From Phytoseiulus persimilis (lineage: Eukaryota > Arthropoda > Arachnida > Mesostigmata > Phytoseiidae): a DNA stretch of 64,000 nt. Shown here piece after piece: positions 23,601 to 34,510 of this stretch. The number at the start of each line of letters is the position of its first letter. Position 1 is the stretch's first letter. Position numbers and translations under genes: made by a program. The stretch spans positions 28,040,211 to 28,104,210 of the forward strand of contig CM075104.1 of the NCBI GenBank assembly GCA_037576195.1, given 5' to 3'. The notes under the pieces were generated by a model that was not told where the DNA came from, did not search any database, and saw only the letters and a program-made list of their open reading frames with translations.

Positions 23601-25394
23601 GTTGGAAAGTAATGGCCAGATTGGTCCCGGAATCACCTCTCCAAAGTTGGAAAGTAATGGCCAGATTGGTCTCGGAATCACCCCTCCAGAGTTGTAGAGT
23701 AATGGCCAGATTAGTCTCGGAATCACCCCTCCAGAGTTGGGAAGTATTGGCCAGATTGGTCTCGGAATCACCCCTCCAGAGTTGGGAAGTAATGCTCAGA
23801 TTGGTCTCGGAATCACCCATCCAGAGTTGGAAAGCAATGGCCAGATTGGTCTCGGAATCACCCATCCAGAGTTGGAAAGTAATGGCCAGATTGGTCCCGG
23901 AATCACCTCTCTAAAGTTGGAAAGTAATGGCCAGATTGGTCTCGGAATCACCCCTCCAGAGTTGGAGAGTAATGGCCAGATCAGTCTCGGAATCACCCCT
24001 CCAGAGTTGGGAAGTATTGGCCAGATTGGTCTCGGAATCACCCCTCCAGAGTTGGGAAGTAATGCTCAGATTGGTCTCGGAATCACCCATCCAGAGTTGG
24101 AAAGCAATGGCCAGATTGGTCTCGGAATCACCAATCCAGAGTTGGAAAGTAATGGCCAGATTGGTCCCGGAATCACCTCTCTAAAGTTGGAAAGTAATGG
24201 CCAGATTGGTCTCGGAATCACCCCTCCAGAGTTGGAGAGTAATGGCCAGATTGACCCCGGAATCACACCTCCAGAGTTGGAAAGTAATGGCCAGATTGGT
24301 CCCGGAATCACCTCTCTAAAGTTGGAAAGTAATGGCCAGATTGGGGTCGGAATCACCAATCCAGAGTTGGAAAGTAATGCTCAGATTGGTCTCGGAATCA
24401 CCCCTCCAGAGTTGGGAAGTCATGCTCAGATTGACCCCGGAATCACCCCTCCAGAGTTGGGAAGTCATGCTCAGATTGACCCCGGAATCACACCTCCAGA
24501 GTTGGAAAGTAATGGCCAGATTGGTCCCGGAATCACCTCTCTAAAGTTGGGAAGTGATGGCCAGATTGGTCTCGGAATCACCAATCCTGAGTTGGAAAGT
24601 AATGGCCAGATTGGTCTCGGAATCACCAATCCAGAGTTGGGAAGTAATGCTTAGATTGGTCTCGGAATCACCCATCCAGAGTTGGAAAGCAATGGCCAGA
24701 TTGGTCTGGGAATCACCCCTCCAGAGTTGGAAAGTAATTGCCAGATTGGTTCCGGAATCACCCCTCCAGAGTTGGGAAGTAATACTCAGATTGACCCCGG
24801 AATCACCCCTCCAGAGTTGGAAAGTAATTCTCAGATTGACCCCGGAATCACACCTGCAGAGTTGGAAAGTAATGCTCAGATTGGTCTCGGAATCACCCCT
24901 CCTGATTTGGGAAGTAATACTCAGATTGACCCCGGAATCACCCCTCCAGAGTTGGAAAGTAATTCTCAGATTGACCCCGGAATCACACCTGCAGAGTTGG
25001 AAAGTAATGCTCAGATTGGTCTCGGAATCACCCCTCCTGATTTGGGAAGTAATACTCAGATTTGTCTCGGAATCACCCCTCCAGAGTTGGGAAGTAATGC
25101 TCAGATTGGTCTCGGAATCACCCCTCCAGAGTTGGAAAGTAATGTTCAGATTGACCCCGGAATCACCCCTCCAGAGTTGGGAAGTCATGCTCAGATTGAC
25201 CCCGGAATCACCCCTCCAGAGTTGGGAAGTAATGCTCAGATTGACCCCGGAATCACACCTCCAGAGTTGGAAAGTAATGGCCAGATTGGTCCCGGAATCA
25301 CCTCTCTAAAGTTGGAAAGTAATGGCCAGATTGGTCTCGGAATCACCAATCCAGAGTTGGAAAGTAATGGCCAGATTGGTCTCGGAATCACCAA
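20676..25394 (+). repeat. 45-bp satellite array B
   Basis: About 105 units in the same orientation as array A. The LINE split what was one array: the first unit resumes exactly at the target-site duplication. The array stops abruptly at ATCACCAAATTGCGG with no degenerate edge, unlike the left border of array A. The GTCAGTYT block that ends array C is absent here, so this side looks truncated or broken. Confidence 0.96.
21060..25320 (+). repeat. Higher-order repeat, 1799-bp period
   Basis: Blocks begin at about 21060, 22859 and 24658. The first two are near-identical over 1799 bp (40 units minus 1 bp; each carries one 44-bp GACCCGG unit and rare units such as TTGTAGAG, GAAGTATTGG and ATTGGGGTCGG). 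The third is shortened and rearranged, with an internal tandem copy around 24780-25020. Confidence 0.85.
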
Positions 25395-25599
25395 ATTGCG
25401 GTCAAAGAGATTCACCGAATTTCATTTCGTGGGCGCCGTCAGTTCAACTTTGGGTCATCGACAGCATTTGGTGGTTTCTCACCGTGCGACTGACAATGTC
25501 TACTTTCCTCGAAATCTCCGGCTCCTCGCAAGATGCAGCCGACGTTAATTTCGGGCTACGACATATTCGGAATATCTAAGGCGAAAATCAGGAGCACAC

Positions 25600-25920
25600 T
25601 TGGTCGCAGGAAATGCTATCCAAACCCAGTCTTGGTTTATACCAGGGAGGCAAAACATTCCTTGGTATAAGGTTCCGCTCCTCCGAGAATCGCTGAGGGG
25701 ACGTTCTCCTGGCGTCAGCCAGAGAGGGCTTGCTGCCAGCTAGAGCCCATTCGATGTTTTCCGATCGACAGGATGACAAGACCTGCAAGAGGTGCGGAGT
25801 GTAAGAAAAAAGCGTGCAACACGTGATTTTCGAATACAAACACGCCCGTGTTATTCTTTCGATTGTATCCGCTCCAAATGTTGCCTCCAAAATGAAAAAG
25901 CGCAGCTTCGCAGCATGGTA
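25600..25920 (+). pseudogene. Degenerate LINE ORF2 C-terminus (CCHC remnant)
   Basis: Reading the plus strand with stops gives an arrangement like the end of a LINE ORF2: AREGLLPARAHS, then DDKTCKRCGV, a stop, EKSVQHVIFEY. This matches a C-X2-C...H-X4-C signature with the last Cys changed to Tyr. At least two stops interrupt it, so it is dead. The 3' part, from about 25852, is shared with 55018-55130. The rest of 25395-25984 contains nothing recognised. Confidence 0.4.
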
Positions 25921-26030
25921 CTCCTAGTGAGAGAAAGGAGGAGACGAGCTCGGGAATAGACTCGAGTTCTATCTTCCGCCTTATTGTTTGGGGATCCTTA
26001 TCCTTATCCTTACTATATATAATCGGCTTA

Positions 26031-26076
26031 GTCTGTCAGTTTGTCAGTCTGTCAGTTTGTCAGTCTGTCAGTTTGT
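26031..26076 (+). repeat. (GTCAGTYT)n microsatellite at element end
   Basis: Alternating GTCTGTCA and GTTTGTCA octamers, about 46 bp, lie between the AT-rich end and the first degenerate satellite unit. A GTCY-type microsatellite in this position is a named feature of DINE-1-like elements. Confidence 0.85.
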
Positions 26077-26095
26077 CCGCACTTTTTCTGAAAGA

Positions 26096-29000
26096 CATGA
26101 AGGTGATTCTGGGACCAATCTGAACATACTCTCACGAGTCTGGAGAGGTGATTCCGGTACGAGTCTGACTATATTTTTCAGAAGCTGGAGGGGTGATTCT
26201 AGAACCAATCTGACCATACTTTTCAAAACGTGGAGGGGTGATTCTAGAACCAATCTGACCATACTTTTCAAAACGTGGAGGGGTGATTCCGGAACCGATC
26301 TGACCATTGCTTTTCAAATCTGGAGGGGTGATTCCGAGACCAATCTGAGCATTACTTCCCAACTCTGGAGGGGTGATTCCGAGACCAATCTGAGCATTAC
26401 TTCCCAACTCTGGAGGGGTGATTTCGAGACCAATCTGAGCATCACTTTCCAACTTTGGAGGGGTGATTCCGAGACCAATCTGACCATTACTTTCCAACTC
26501 TGGAGGGGTGATTCCGAGACCAATCTGAGCATTACTTTCCAACTCTGGAGGGGTGATTCCGAGACCAATCTGAGCATTACTTTCCAACCCTGGAGGGGTG
26601 ATTCCGAGACCAATCTGAGCATTACTTTCCAACTCTGGAGAGGTGATTCCGAGACCAATCTGAGCATTACTTTCCAACTCTGGAGGGGTGATTCCGAGAC
26701 CAATCTGAGCATTACTTTCCAACTCTGGAGGGGTGATTCCGAGACCAATCTGAGCATTACTTCCCAACTCCGGAGGGGTGATTCCGGGGTCAATCTGAGC
26801 ATTACTTCCCAACTCTGGAGGGGTGATTCCGATACCAATCTGAGCATTACTTCCCAACTCTGGAGGGGTGATTCCGAGACCAATCTGAGCATTACTTTCC
26901 AACTCTGGAGGGGTGATTCCGAGACCAATCTGAGCATTACTTTCCAACTCTGGAGAGGTGATTCCGAGACCAATCTGAGCATTACTTTCCAACTCTGGAG
27001 GGGTGATTCCGATACCAATCTGAGCATTACTTCCCAACTCTGGAGGGGTGATTCCTGGGCCAATCTGAGCATTACTTCCCAACTCTGGAGTGGTGATTCC
27101 GATACCAATCTGAGCATTACTTTCCAACTCTGGAGGGGTGATTCCGATACCAATCTGAGCATTACTTCCCAACTCTGGAGGGGTGATTCCGGGGCCAATC
27201 TGAGCATTACTTCCCAACTCTGGAGGGGTGATTCCGGGGTCAATCTGAGCATTACTTCCCAACTCCGGAGGGGTGATTCCGAGACCAATCTGAGCATTAC
27301 TTCCCAACTCTGGAGGGGTGATTCCGAGACCAATCTGAGCATTACTTCCCAACTCTGGAGGGGTGATTCCGGGGCCAATCTGAGCATTACTTCCCAACTC
27401 TGGAGGGGTGATTCCGATACCAATCTGAGCATTACTTCCCAACTCTGGAGGGGTGATTCCGAGACCAATCTGAGCATTACTCTCCAACTCTGGAGGGGTG
27501 ATTCCGAGACCAATCTGAGCATTACTTTCCAACTCTGGAGAGGTGATTCCGAGACCAATCTGAGCATTACTTCCCAACTCTGGAGGGGTGATTCCGGGGC
27601 CAATCTGAGCATTACTTCCCAACTCTGGAGTGGTGATTCCGATACCAATCTGAGCATTACTTTCCAACTCTGGAGGGGTGATTCCGATACCAATCTGAGC
27701 ATTACTTCCCAACTCTGGAGGGGTGATTCCGGGGCCAATCTGAGCATTACTTCCCAACTCTGGAGGGGTGATTCCGATACCAATCTGAGCATTACTTTCC
27801 AACTCTGGAGGGGTGATTCCGAGACCAATCTGAGCATTACTTCCCAACTCCGGAGGGGTGATTCCGGGGTCAATCTGAGCATTACTTCCCAACTCCGGAG
27901 GGGTGATTCCGAGACCAATCTGAGCATTACTTCCCAACTCTGGAGGGGTGATTCCGAGACCAATCTGAGCATTACTTCCCAACTCCGGAGGGGTGATTCC
28001 GGGGTCAATCTGAGCATTACTTCCCAACTCTGGAGGGGTGATTCCGATACCAATCTGAGCATTACTTCCCAACTCTGGAGGGGTGATTCCGAGACCAATC
28101 TGAGCATTACTTTCCAACTCTGGAGGGGTGATTCCGAGACCAATCTGAGCATTACTTTCCAACTCTGGAGAGGTGATTCCGAGACCAATCTGAGCATTAC
28201 TTTCCAACTCTGGAGGGGTGATTCCGATACCAATCTGAGCATTACTTCCCAACTCTGGAGGGGTGATTCCGGGGCCAATCTGAGCATTACTTCCCAACTC
28301 TGGAGTGGTGATTCCGATACCAATCTGAGCATTACTTTCCAACTCTGGAGGGGTGATTCCGATACCAATCTGAGCATTACTTCCCAACTCTGGAGGGGTG
28401 ATTCCGGGGCCAATCTGAGCATTACTTCCCAACTCTGGAGGGGTGATTCCGAGACCAATCTGAGCATTACTTCCCAACTCTGGAGGGGTGATTCCGGGGC
28501 CAATCTGAGCATTACTTCCCAACTCTGGAGGGGTGATTCCGGGGCCAATCTGAGCATTACTTCCCAACTCTGGAGGGGTGATTCCGATACCAATCTGAGC
28601 ATTACTTCCCAACTCTGGAGGGGTGATTCCGAGACCAATCTGAGCATTACTCTCCAACTCTGGAGGGGTGATTCCGAGACCAATCTGAGCATTACTTTCC
28701 AACTCTGGAGAGGTGATTCCGAGACCAATCTGAGCATTACTTCCCAACTCTGGAGGGGTGATTCCGAGACCAATCTGAGCATTACTTCCCAACTCTGGAG
28801 GGGTGATTCCGGGGCCAATCTGAGCATTACTTCCCAACTCTGGAGGGGTGATTCCGATACCAATCTGAGCATTACTTCCCAACTCTGGAGGGGTGATTCC
28901 GAGACCAATCTGAGCATTACTCTCCAACTCTGGAGGGGTGATTCCGAGACCAATCTGAGCATTACTTTCCAACTCTGGAGAGGTGATTCCGAGACCAATC

Positions 29001-31860
29001 TGAGCATTACTTCCCAACTCTGGAGGGGTGATTCCGGGGCCAATCTGAGCATTACTTCCCAACTCTGGAGTGGTGATTCCGATACCAATCTGAGCATTAC
29101 TTTCCAACTCTGGAGGGGTGATTCCGATACCAATCTGAGCATTACTTCCCAACTCTGGAGGGGTGATTCCGGGGCCAATCTGAGCATTACTTCCCAACTC
29201 TGGAGGGGTGATTCCGATACCAATCTGAGCATTACTTTCCAACTCTGGAGGGGTGATTCCGAGACCAATCTGAGCATTACTTCCCAACTCCGGAGGGGTG
29301 ATTCCGGGGTCAATCTGAGCATTACTTCCCAACTCCGGAGGGGTGATTCCGAGACCAATCTGAGCATTACTTCCCAACTCTGGAGGGGTGATTCCGAGAC
29401 CAATCTGAGCATTACTTCCCAACTCCGGAGGGGTGATTCCGGGGTCAATCTGAGCATTACTTCCCAACTCTGGAGGGGTGATTCCGATACCAATCTGAGC
29501 ATTACTTCCCAACTCTGGAGGGGTGATTCCGAGACCAATCTGAGCATTACTTTCCAACTCTGGAGGGGTGATTCCGAGACCAATCTGAGCATTACTTTCC
29601 AACTCTGGAGAGGTGATTCCGAGACCAATCTGAGCATTACTTTCCAACTCTGGAGGGGTGATTCCGATACCAATCTGAGCATTACTTCCCAACTCTGGAG
29701 GGGTGATTCCGGGGCCAATCTGAGCATTACTTCCCAACTCTGGAGTGGTGATTCCGATACCAATCTGAGCATTACTTTCCAACTCTGGAGGGGTGATTCC
29801 GATACCAATCTGAGCATTACTTCCCAACTCTGGAGGGGTGATTCCGGGGCCAATCTGAGCATTACTTCCCAACTCTGGAGGGGTGATTCCGATACCAATC
29901 TGAGCATTACTTTCCAACTCTGGAGGGGTGATTCCGAGACCAATCTGAGCATTACTTTCCAACTCTGGAGAGGTGATTCCGAGACCAATCTGAGCATTAC
30001 TTTCCAACTCTGGAGGGGTGATTCCGATACCAATCTGAGCATTACTTCCCAACTCCGGAGGGGTGATTCCGGGGTCAATCTGAGCATTACTTCCCAACTC
30101 CGGAGGGGTGATTCCGAGACCAATCTGAGCATTACTTCCCAACTCTGGAGGGGTGATTCCGAGACCAATCTGAGCATTACTTCCCAACTCTGGAGGGGTG
30201 ATTCCGGGGCCAATCTGAGCATTACTTCCCAACTCTGGAGGGGTGATTCCGGGGCCAATCTGAGCATTACTTCCCAACTCTGGAGGGGTGATTCCGAGAC
30301 CAATCTGAGCATTACTTCCCAACTCTGGAGGGGTGATTCCGAGACCAATCTGAGCATTACTTCTCAACTCCAGAGGGGTGATTTCGAGACCAATCTGAGC
30401 ATTACTTCCCAACTCTGGAGGGGTGATTCCGAGACCAATCTGAGCATTACTTCCCAACTCTGGAGGGGTGATTCCGAGACCAATCTGAGCATTACTTCCC
30501 AACTCTGGAGGGGTGATTCCGCGACCAATCTGAGCATTACTTCCCAACTCTGGAGGGGTGATTCCGAGACCAATCTGAGCATTACTTCCCAACTCTGGAG
30601 GGGTGATTCCGAGACCAATCTGAGCATTACTTCCCAACTCTGGAGGGGTGATTCCGAGACCAATCTGAGCATTACTTCCCAACTCTGGAGGGGTGATTCC
30701 GGGGCCAATCTGAGCATTACTTCCCAACTCTGGAGGGGTGATTCCGGGGCCAATCTGAGCATTACTTCCCAACTCTGGAGGGGTGATTCCGGGGCCAATC
30801 TGAGCATTACTTCCCAACTCTGGAGGGGTGATTCCGGGGCCAATCTGAGCATTACTTCCCAACTCTGGAGGGGTGATTCCGAGACCAATCTGAGCATTAC
30901 TTCCCAACTCTGGAGGGGTGATTCCGAGACCAATCTGAGCATTACTTCTCAACTCCGGAGGGGTGATTCCGAGACCAATCTGAGCATTACTTTCCAACTC
31001 TGGAGAGGTGATTCCGAGACCAATCTGAGCATTACTTTCCAACTCTGGAGGGGTGATTCCGATACCAATCCGAGCATTACTTCCCAACTCTGGAGGGGTG
31101 ATTCCGGGGCCAATCTGAGCATTACTTCCCAACTCTGGAGGGGTGATTCCGATACCAATCTGAGCATTACTTTCCAACTCTGGAGGGGTGATTCCGATAC
31201 CAATCTGAGCATTACTTCCCAACTCTGGAGGGGTGATTCCGGGGCCAATCTGAGCATTACTTCCCAAATCTGGAGGGGTGATTCCGAGACCAATCTGACC
31301 ATTACTTCCCAACTCTGGAGGGGTGATTTCGAGACCAATCTGAGCATTACTTCCCAACTCTGGAGGGGTGATTCCGAGACCAATCTGAGCATTTCTTTCC
31401 AACTCTGGGGGGGTGATTCCGGGGTCAATCTGAGCATTACTTCCCAACTCTGGAGGGGTGATTCCGAGACCAATCTGAGCATTTCTTTCCTACTCTGGAG
31501 GGGTGATTCCGGGGTCAATCTGAGCATTACTTCCCAACTCTGGAGGGGTGATTCCGAGACCAATCTGAGCATTACTTCCCAACTCTGTAGGGGTGATTCC
31601 GAGACCAATCTGAGCATTACTTCCCAACTCCGGAGGGGTGATTCCGGGGTCAATCTGAGCATTACTTCCCAACTCTGGAGGGGTGATTCCGAGATCAATC
31701 TGAGCATTACTTCCCAACTCCGGAGGGATGATTCCGGGGTCAATCTGAGCATTACTTCCCAACTCTGGAGGGGTGATTCCGAGACCGATCTGAGCATTTC
31801 TTTCCAACTCTGGAGGGGTGATTCCGGTGTCAATCTGACCATATTTCTCAAAATCAGAAT
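26096..31860 (-). repeat. 45-bp satellite array C (inverted)
   Basis: About 128 units of the same 45-bp satellite, reversed relative to arrays A and B. Units at both ends are degenerate (26096-26330 and 31780-31860) and central units are very homogeneous. Variation sits almost only at GAGACC/GATACC/GGGGCC/GGGGTC, TTTCC/TTCCC/TCTCC, CTGG/CCGG and GGGGTG/GAGGTG/GTGGTG. There are no 44-bp units, so frames stay open: one plus-strand frame of 1961 codons spans the whole array and both edges, and a minus-strand frame of 1771 codons lies opposite it. Both follow from the unit and are not called as genes. Confidence 0.97.
27301..29886 (-). repeat. Higher-order repeat, 1440-bp period, in array C
   Basis: About 1145 bp at 27301-28446 recur without visible change at 28741-29886 (32-unit period), including the rare GTGGTG unit at 27630/29070 and 28300/29740. 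The homology ends sharply on both sides. Confidence 0.85.
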
Positions 31861-31927
31861 GCTGACCCAGTGAAGGGAGAGAAAAGTGCCTCGATGGCAG
31901 GGAACGCCGTCCAACCGCGCGCAGCGC

Positions 31928-31945
31928 GGCCGACTCCAGTCGGCC
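31928..31945. other. Terminal hairpin of Helitron-like element
   Basis: Perfect 7-bp stem GGCCGAC/GTCGGCC with loop TCCA, followed directly by a second GGCC-AAA-GGCC palindrome. It lies about 20 bp from the inferred element border. A related GGCC-rich inverted repeat is found at the left border of array A (about 405-432). Helitron-type elements carry a 3' terminal stem-loop. Confidence 0.55.
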
Positions 31946-32169
31946 AAAGGCCGGCTGGTGTTGTATAACCGGTGTCTCGCGGGTCACCGGTTGATGTGGA
32001 GGAAGATAGATCAGACGGTAGGTTAGCTGAGAGCTCATTGGTGAAGCAGGGACGAGAGGCCTATGTACTCCTCGGTGATCTCCTTTACAGCACGCGGAGT
32101 TCATGTCGATACCATCAATCGAATCAAAGTTTATGGAGGACAAACATGCACACAAATAGACAGATACTA

Positions 32170-34430
32170 GTATTTCATACTCATAGGTTCACCGCAATAT
32201 TAAGAAGACATGAACAACAATGGGCGGAGGAGAATAACAGCTATCAGAGAGGCAGGAGGACTTCAAGAGGAATCGACGAGGTGAGGATGGCATGACGTCG
32301 GCGACAGAAACTGCGAAGGACCGAAACTGAGTCCGCTGTGGCAAACCTTGGGAGAGAGAGGAATGAGCTCGGCATTCGTCGAGCTCGCAAGACACCTGTA
32401 TGAAGAAACTTCAACCTTCATGAAACAGAGACCCATCCCTCCGAGGAAGTTCCCCTGATGGTTGGATCCTGTCAAGGCTGTCCTACGTGTCCTATTCTCA
32501 CAGGCTGTGCATCGCAGATCTGGAAAAAAAGTTCTGAACATCGAAGGATTCTCGAAAAGTGAGTTCGAAGAGAATTCTGAGTGGTTTAGAAAAACTCGAG
32601 GAGGACGGTCCAACGCTTCAATGATTATCGAGCCCTCGAATAAATGATGGATATTTTGCACAGCCAACAATGTCTGGAGATAGGCACAACCAACACCAGG
32701 GTTTTATCGGAACGGATGAGAGCGAATCTTCTCCATACTGATGGAAATTCCTCTGCGATACATATCTTGAGCGGAAGGCGATAGCAATCCGTCTCAAAGT
32801 GAATCCCCTGCTCTCCACCGGTTCAATAAGTTCCTAGCGCAGTGACGCACCCGAGCAAGCTACACCTCCGATAGGGAACAAAATACATCTCGGTATTCCC
32901 AGATTCAGTCAATTCTCGAATCTGGCTGCAAAATCTCCATAATCTCCATTGAACTCTTTGTGTGGCGGATCAGGAAGAGTCGTGACGTTTGATTCCTCTT
33001 CTTCATGGAATTGATTTTGGCGAGGAAGGCGGCTATGTCGGACTTTGCATACATCAGATTTATTGATTCTATCAGACCGGAGATTGATTCCAACCTAACC
33101 CATCGAACCCGAATCATCCCCTCAAATGACTTCGATTTGGTTGGACTCGAAAACTTTGCTCGAACCCGAATCCGCTCGTTGAATCCGAAGCTGCTCTTGA
33201 TTCCGAATCTCACCCGAGTGGTTCTTCGGTCGGGGCTAGAGGTTCGCTCTCCACATCGCAGAGCTCAGGTCACGGGAGCAGGCTTTGAGTCGCTTCCGTG
33301 GTGGCGGACCGTAGTAGCGAGGTTTTGAGACGATTCCAATCACTCTGAAGCCCCCCGCGGTTCGCATCGAAACCATGGTTTTTACAGCGTTTGCATTGAA
33401 AGTTCGTTCATATGGGCACTCCCGGACAACAGTGGATGCTTCTAAAGGTGATAACCTCCTGTAACATGCTATCAGGCTCTCGGTTGCGCGGGACAAATTC
33501 AGGACCTGAGAGGGCGGTGTAGTCGAGTAGCGCCGAGCGATACGTGGGCGCTTCTCCTGTCTCTGGGGCGCCTCTGCAATGGATGATGTGGAAGTTCCGG
33601 ACTGGGGCGCGAAACGGAACAGACTTGTGACCCGTCGTCGGCTCAAAACGTTAGAAATGGCATTCTTTGTTGCTAACTACAAGAAAGCTGGGGGACTCGA
33701 ATTGAGTTTCGCCCAAGCAACTCCTCTCGTTGATCGAATCACGGGGTCGGAAATTCAGTATGGGTTACGGCTTCAGCACCTTCATTCAATTCATCGAGCC
33801 AGGATCAACCCCGCAGACAAGGATATCTGTGGTCACAATGAGCCAAGCTTCATCGGAGATTAGTGTGGGCAGATTTCGATTTGGATGGGCTCGGGAGCTT
33901 CGCTCGAACCCGAATCCGCTTGTTGAATCCGAATCTGCTCTCGATTACGGATCCGACTCGGACAGTTCCCCGGTTGGGGTCAGAAGATTGCTCGGGTCTC
34001 AGGTTCGGGGCATCATTCGCGGGCATTACGGAGATTTCGCCTTGATAGTTTCGGGAAAGAAACATCGAGACGAGTAACTCGACCAACTTCCATCCCGTGG
34101 ATCACTGAAACTTCCTCCATAAATCGAACTTATTCGACGAATACCAGTTCCAACGAATCGGTCCTGAGCTAACATTCATGCTCGATTATTCCGGAGCTCA
34201 GAACAGAGCTGAACCCTCGCAGCACCCCGCAGACGGAAGCGAGTCAGTGCGAACCCACGAAAGGGCGCACTCAAATTCCGAAGCAACTGTGGTGGCGTTT
34301 TCTTGCGGTTTGAAGATGGGGTTCCATTGAACAAACACAGCGATTTCTACGAGAGAGAGAGGCAGCAGACCTTACACCACTTTCTCACATCTCGAAATGG
34401 GAATGGGTCGTAGAAAAGTAGTTTTATAGG
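32170..34430. other. No gene recognised (unit 1 upstream region)
   Basis: Open frames of 60-135 codons on both strands match nothing known. Around 33080-33220 and 33890-33990 there are clustered imperfect repeats of CGAACCCGAATCCG/CTCGATTCGGA type. The 32.2-33.3 kb part recurs at 41.8-43.0 kb, and 33.3-34.4 kb recurs at 43.0-44.1 kb and, diverged, at 55.4-56.2 kb. It may hold the upstream regulatory region of the AFF-like gene. Confidence 0.4.
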
Positions 34431-34431
34431 G

Positions 34432-34438
34432 AGCCTCA
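34432..34438 (+). promoter_or_regulatory. Possible TATA-like element of AFF-like copy 1
   Basis: TTTTATAG lies about 75 bp upstream of the predicted start codon and is preserved at the equivalent places in units 2 and 3. Position and conservation suit a core promoter, but the region is conserved in general, so the support is weak. Confidence 0.25.
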
Positions 34439-34510
34439 TCCTCGGAATTCACTTTTGTTGAAGACTTCTTGCTAGTTCGTTTCGGCTCCAACAAATTCAA
34501 CACTTTCAAC

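Larger units (their letters stand above)
25985..31965 (+). mobile_element. Helitron-like (DINE/Helentron-type) element carrying a satellite array
   Basis: The paralogous duplication at 55018-55380 has the sequence on both sides of this interval but not the 6 kb between, so the interval behaves as one insertion or one excised unit. The left end reads CTATATATAATCGGC and then a (GTCAGTYT)n block. The centre is array C. The right end has a perfect hairpin (31928-31945) about 20 bp inside the border. The order AT-rich end, GTCY microsatellite, tandem repeats, terminal stem-loop is that described for DINE-1/Helentron-associated elements. No Rep/helicase gene is present, so it would be non-autonomous. 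Exact termini are not certain. Confidence 0.5.

Noticed and set aside
33730..34077. 115-codon frame shared by units 1 and 2 (with SDSDSSPVGVRR)
   Set aside because: It follows a CGAATCCG-type simple repeat, is open on the opposite strand as well, and diverges in unit 3 without frame conservation.
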